This document shows, piece by piece, positions 61,673 through 64,000 of a stretch of DNA of 64,000 nt. The position numbers and the translations under genes are program-made. Source of the stretch: Ruminococcus sp. 210702-SL.1.03 (GTDB taxonomy: Bacteria; Bacillota; Clostridia; Oscillospirales; Ruminococcaceae); contig NZ_JAJCLZ010000004.1 in assembly GCF_020559915.1 (NCBI RefSeq), positions 1 through 64,000 of the forward strand, read 5' to 3'. The notes below the pieces were generated by a model. It was given only the letters and a program-made list of their open reading frames with translations, was not told the origin of the DNA and did not search any database. Each line of letters starts with the position of its first letter. The first letter of the stretch is position 1.

Positions 61673-61759
61673 TCATTGATATGATGTTTTTCGCAATAAA
61701 CGAATATCAGTTTCATATTTTTATATATCACAAGCATTTTTTTGTTGGAGGGAACAGCC

Positions 61760-62581
61760 GTGTATATCTGCCCCGTGTGCGGTTCGCCGCTGAAAGAGAA
61801 TAAAAAAGGCTTTTGCTGTAAGAAAGGTCATAGGTTCGATACCGCCGCGCAGGGCTATGTCAACCTGCTCACCTCATCTCACCGCAACCCCAAAACTGCG
61901 GGGGATAACGCTATGATGGTAAAGGCGCGCACCGATTTTCTCTCGCGCGGGTATTATGAAAAGCTCGCGAACTCCGCCGCCGATGTGCTGGCGGATATTG
62001 TCGGCGATAAGCCGGCTGCCGTTATAGACAGCGGCTGCGGCGAGGGGTATTACACCAATATCTACGCCCGACGCCTGCCGCAGGCTCAGCTTTACGGCGT
62101 GGATATTTCCAAAAACGCCGTAAAGCACGGCGCTTCTCAGGCGAAGCTGCTGGGGCTTGAAAACGTTCATTACGCCGCCGCTTCCGGCTTTGAGCTGCCT
62201 TTTCCTGACCGCTGTGCCGATGCGCTGATATGCACTTTCGCGCCCGTTTCCAACGATGAATACGCACGCGTGCTCAAAAAAGGCGGCAAGCTCGTAATAG
62301 TCTGCCCCTCGCCGATACACCTCTTCGGCATGAAGTCGGTGCTCTACGAAAAGCCTTATCTCAATAAGCCGAATGAGTACGGGCTGAAAAGCTTTGCGCC
62401 CTGCGGCTCTCAGCGTATAGAGTATAACATCACGCTCGAAACTAACGCCGATATTATGAACCTCTTCGCCATGACGCCGTACTACTACAAGACCCCCGCC
62501 GAGGGCAGGGAACGCCTAAGCGCTCTGCAAACGCTGGATACCGAGTGCGGCTTTGATATTCTGATATTCCGAAAAAAGTAA
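61760..62581 (+). CDS. rlmA: 23S rRNA (guanine-N1) methyltransferase RlmA-like
   Basis: A 273-residue methyltransferase. I use the GTG at 61760, preceded by GGAGGGAACA; a frame to 61742 lacks this. The N-terminal zinc finger is CPVCGSPLKENKKGFCCKKG plus HRFD. SAM-binding motifs are VIDSGCGEGYYTNIYA and YGVDISKNAVKHGA, followed by CTFAPVSNDEYARVLKKGG. It methylates a guanine in 23S rRNA helix 35 (G745 or G748 type). The next gene starts 14 nt downstream, so the two are co-transcribed. Confidence 0.9.
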   Translation: MYICPVCGSPLKENKKGFCCKKGHRFDTAAQGYVNLLTSSHRNPKTAGDNAMMVKARTDFLSRGYYEKLANSAADVLADIVGDKPAAVIDSGCGEGYYTNIYARRLPQAQLYGVDISKNAVKHGASQAKLLGLENVHYAAASGFELPFPDRCADALICTFAPVSNDEYARVLKKGGKLVIVCPSPIHLFGMKSVLYEKPYLNKPNEYGLKSFAPCGSQRIEYNITLETNADIMNLFAMTPYYYKTPAEGRERLSALQTLDTECGFDILIFRKK

Positions 62582-62595
62582 TGGAGGAAAATTTT

Positions 62596-63573
62596 ATGAA
62601 TAAAGACTTGTTTTGTAAGGGCTACACCTGGGGCTTTTTCTCGGGCAGCGGCGCTTTTCAGACCCCCGAAGCCGAGCGCTCGATGGAGCTTCTCGCTGCT
62701 AATGGTCTGAACTGGATTTGTATACCCGTCAACTGTTTTCAGGAAACCTACTATTCGCTCAGCGTGTTCTCGCTTTTCGGCAGAACTCAGACCGACGACG
62801 ACGTTATCTTCGCGATAAAGAAAGCTAAGTCACTGGGGCTGAAAGTCTGCTTGAAGCCTATGGTCGATTGCCTTGACCGCTCGTGGCGCGCGCGTATAGA
62901 TTTCCCGCCCGAAAACCCCGCCTACTGGGAACGCTGGTTCGCGAGCTATACCCGCTTTATGCTGCACTACGCCGAGATAGCCGAGCGCACCGGCTGTGAA
63001 ATGCTCTGCACCGGCTGCGAGATGGCTGGCATGGATAAGCAGTCGGATTACTGTAAAAAGCTAATCGCCGACGTCCGTGAGGTCTACAGCGGAATAGTTA
63101 TGCACAATATAAATCACGGCGATGAATTTCGCTTCGATTGGCTCTCGGCTGTTGACGTTATCGGCGTTTCGGCGTATTACCCCTGCACTTCCGAGAGCGA
63201 AACGGGTCTTGCGCATATGAAAGAGGTCTGGCGTGGCATTGCCGATAAGCTCGAAGAGATGCATCGCCATTATGACCGCCCGATAATGTTTGCCGAGATA
63301 GGCGTGCGCAACGAGAGCGGCTGTACCCGCTACCCCTGGGATTTCAAATACCGCCCAGAAGCCGTGCTCGACGAGCAGGAACAGGCTGATTTTTACGAAG
63401 CCGCTATCTCTGAGTCGATAGACCGCGAATGGTTCTGCGGCTACTTCTGGTGGGATTGGAAAGCTATGCTCCCGCCGATAGAAAAGGCTAAGGAAAACCG
63501 CGATTTCACCGTTTACGGCAAGCTCGCCGAGCAAACGCTGAAAAAGTGGTACACCGATGAAAAATATTGCTGA
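62596..63573 (+). CDS. Glycoside hydrolase family 113 beta-mannanase
   Basis: A 325-residue (beta/alpha)8 enzyme; the ATG at 62596 follows GGAGG. It has KGYTWGFFSGSGAF at the N-terminus, LKPMVDCLDRSWRARIDFPP, the acid/base Glu142 in CTGCEMAGM, SAYYPCT, the nucleophile Glu234 in FAEIGVRN, and the C-terminal GYFWWDWKAM. These match GH113 endo-beta-1,4-mannanases. There is no signal peptide, so it acts inside the cell on mannooligosaccharides, in keeping with the cytoplasmic mannosylglucose phosphorylase at 9037. Confidence 0.88.
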   Translation: MNKDLFCKGYTWGFFSGSGAFQTPEAERSMELLAANGLNWICIPVNCFQETYYSLSVFSLFGRTQTDDDVIFAIKKAKSLGLKVCLKPMVDCLDRSWRARIDFPPENPAYWERWFASYTRFMLHYAEIAERTGCEMLCTGCEMAGMDKQSDYCKKLIADVREVYSGIVMHNINHGDEFRFDWLSAVDVIGVSAYYPCTSESETGLAHMKEVWRGIADKLEEMHRHYDRPIMFAEIGVRNESGCTRYPWDFKYRPEAVLDEQEQADFYEAAISESIDREWFCGYFWWDWKAMLPPIEKAKENRDFTVYGKLAEQTLKKWYTDEKYC

Positions 63574-63582
63574 TAAAGTGCA

Positions 63583-63622
63583 AAAGACCGCCGAGGTTCG
63601 TTTCCCTCGACGGTCTTTCTTA
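63583..63622. terminator. Bidirectional terminator between GH113 and the FN3 remnant
   Basis: AAAGACCGcCGAGG (63583-63596), loop, CCTCGaCGGTCTTT (63605-63618), and T on both sides. Confidence 0.85.
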
Positions 63623-63630
63623 TTCAGTAA

Positions 63631-64000
63631 TTATTTTGTCTTGCAGGTCTTGGTGTCGCTCGCTTCGCCCGTATAAGTATTGCCGGCCGCGCCCTTTACC
63701 GACTTCCACTTTACAGTAGCTGCGTAAAGTTCCGATCTTGTCGTGCTCAGCTTAGGCGTATCCAGTTTCGCTTTAAATTTCACCACGTTTGAATACTTGC
63801 TGTACTCTGTCTTGCCGTCGTTCACAACGCACGCGCGCACGCGGTATGCGGCTATATCACCATATCTCAGATTTTTGTCGGTATATGTCAGTTTGTCCTG
63901 GTTCGGCTTGTTCAGCACAATCGCTAGCAACTCTTAATTGCCGCCGTTCAGCCGCCTTTCTACGATGTACGAATAGCACTCCTGCGTGTTCCATGCTATC
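63631..64000 (-). pseudogene. Decayed FN3-domain surface protein, C-terminal part
   Basis: Minus-strand reading from the window edge gives WNTQECYSYIVERRLNGG, then an in-frame TAA (63934-63936). It continues in the same frame with NKPNQDKLTYTDKNLRYG and YRVRACVVNDGKTEYSKYSN, a fibronectin III domain. The last FN3 domain is shortened: VKWKSVKGAAG joins directly to NTYTGEASDTKTCKTK, while the intact protein at 34841 has about 50 residues between the equivalent parts. A nonsense codon plus an internal deletion indicate a pseudogene. The upstream part lies outside the window. Confidence 0.7.

Overview
The window looks like a chromosome segment of a Ruminococcus-type bacterium (Oscillospiraceae, Clostridia). 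The reasons are gene content and order: a GH130 mannosylglucose phosphorylase of the R. albus RaMP1 type, GH113, GH5 and GH43 enzymes, a BspA/FN3 surface protein, a DUF4321 gene, a cobA-hemD fusion, the yabP-yabQ-divIC-yabR cluster and gpr. The core is of intermediate GC. Promoters are often easy to read, with TTGACA-like and TATAAT-like boxes 17 bp apart. The species name is an inference.

Positions 1-6340 are accessory DNA. An IS3-family element cut by the window edge has truncated a topoisomerase III gene. It is followed by an AT-rich two-gene module with a ParB-like GYHR motif, a winged-helix protein, a tyrosine recombinase, a small membrane protein, a convergent small-RNA pair and a possible 38-residue ORF. 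The element stops at a tRNA-Pro(UGG) gene whose 3' end faces it.

Positions 6.7-18 kb hold ppk1, mannosylglucose phosphorylase, an AraC regulator with a GH43 enzyme, pnuC, a GH5 lipoprotein and a glycerol dehydrogenase-like gene. Positions 18.3-20.9 kb carry the division/sporulation cluster and a DtxR/MntR-type regulator. A 191-bp element with 19-bp terminal inverted repeats follows. Positions 21.2-28.1 kb form one tight minus-strand tetrapyrrole operon (hemA, precorrin-2 dehydrogenase, hemC, cobA-hemD, hemB, hemL) led by an uncharacterised gene. It makes precorrin-2 from glutamyl-tRNA, and so points to siroheme or cobalamin rather than heme.

Positions 28.3-38.4 kb hold a second iron-dependent dehydrogenase-family gene, a TrpXYZ-like ABC importer, and a membrane-anchored ECF sigma factor with a ~500-residue outer domain. 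The sigma gene is followed by a BspA/FN3 surface protein and two duplicated lipoproteins. The sigma gene and the BspA gene share an upstream block with identical internal spacing, which suggests that the sigma factor activates itself and the surface protein. I consider this the most interesting system here.

Positions 38.6-43.9 kb encode a MacAB-like exporter with two different adaptor subunits. A LacI regulator follows, with two paralogous sugar-binding lipoproteins, and rpsT and gpr lie between these two. LacI-type operator motifs (consensus about GTAAnCGTTTnC) lie upstream of lacI, both binding proteins, mgp and possibly rlmA-GH113, suggesting a dispersed mannan regulon. The right end has htrA with a two-component system, CIRCE-groES-groEL, a lipoprotein, an adaptor/permease pair without an ATPase, rlmA, a GH113 mannanase, and a decayed FN3 gene at the edge.
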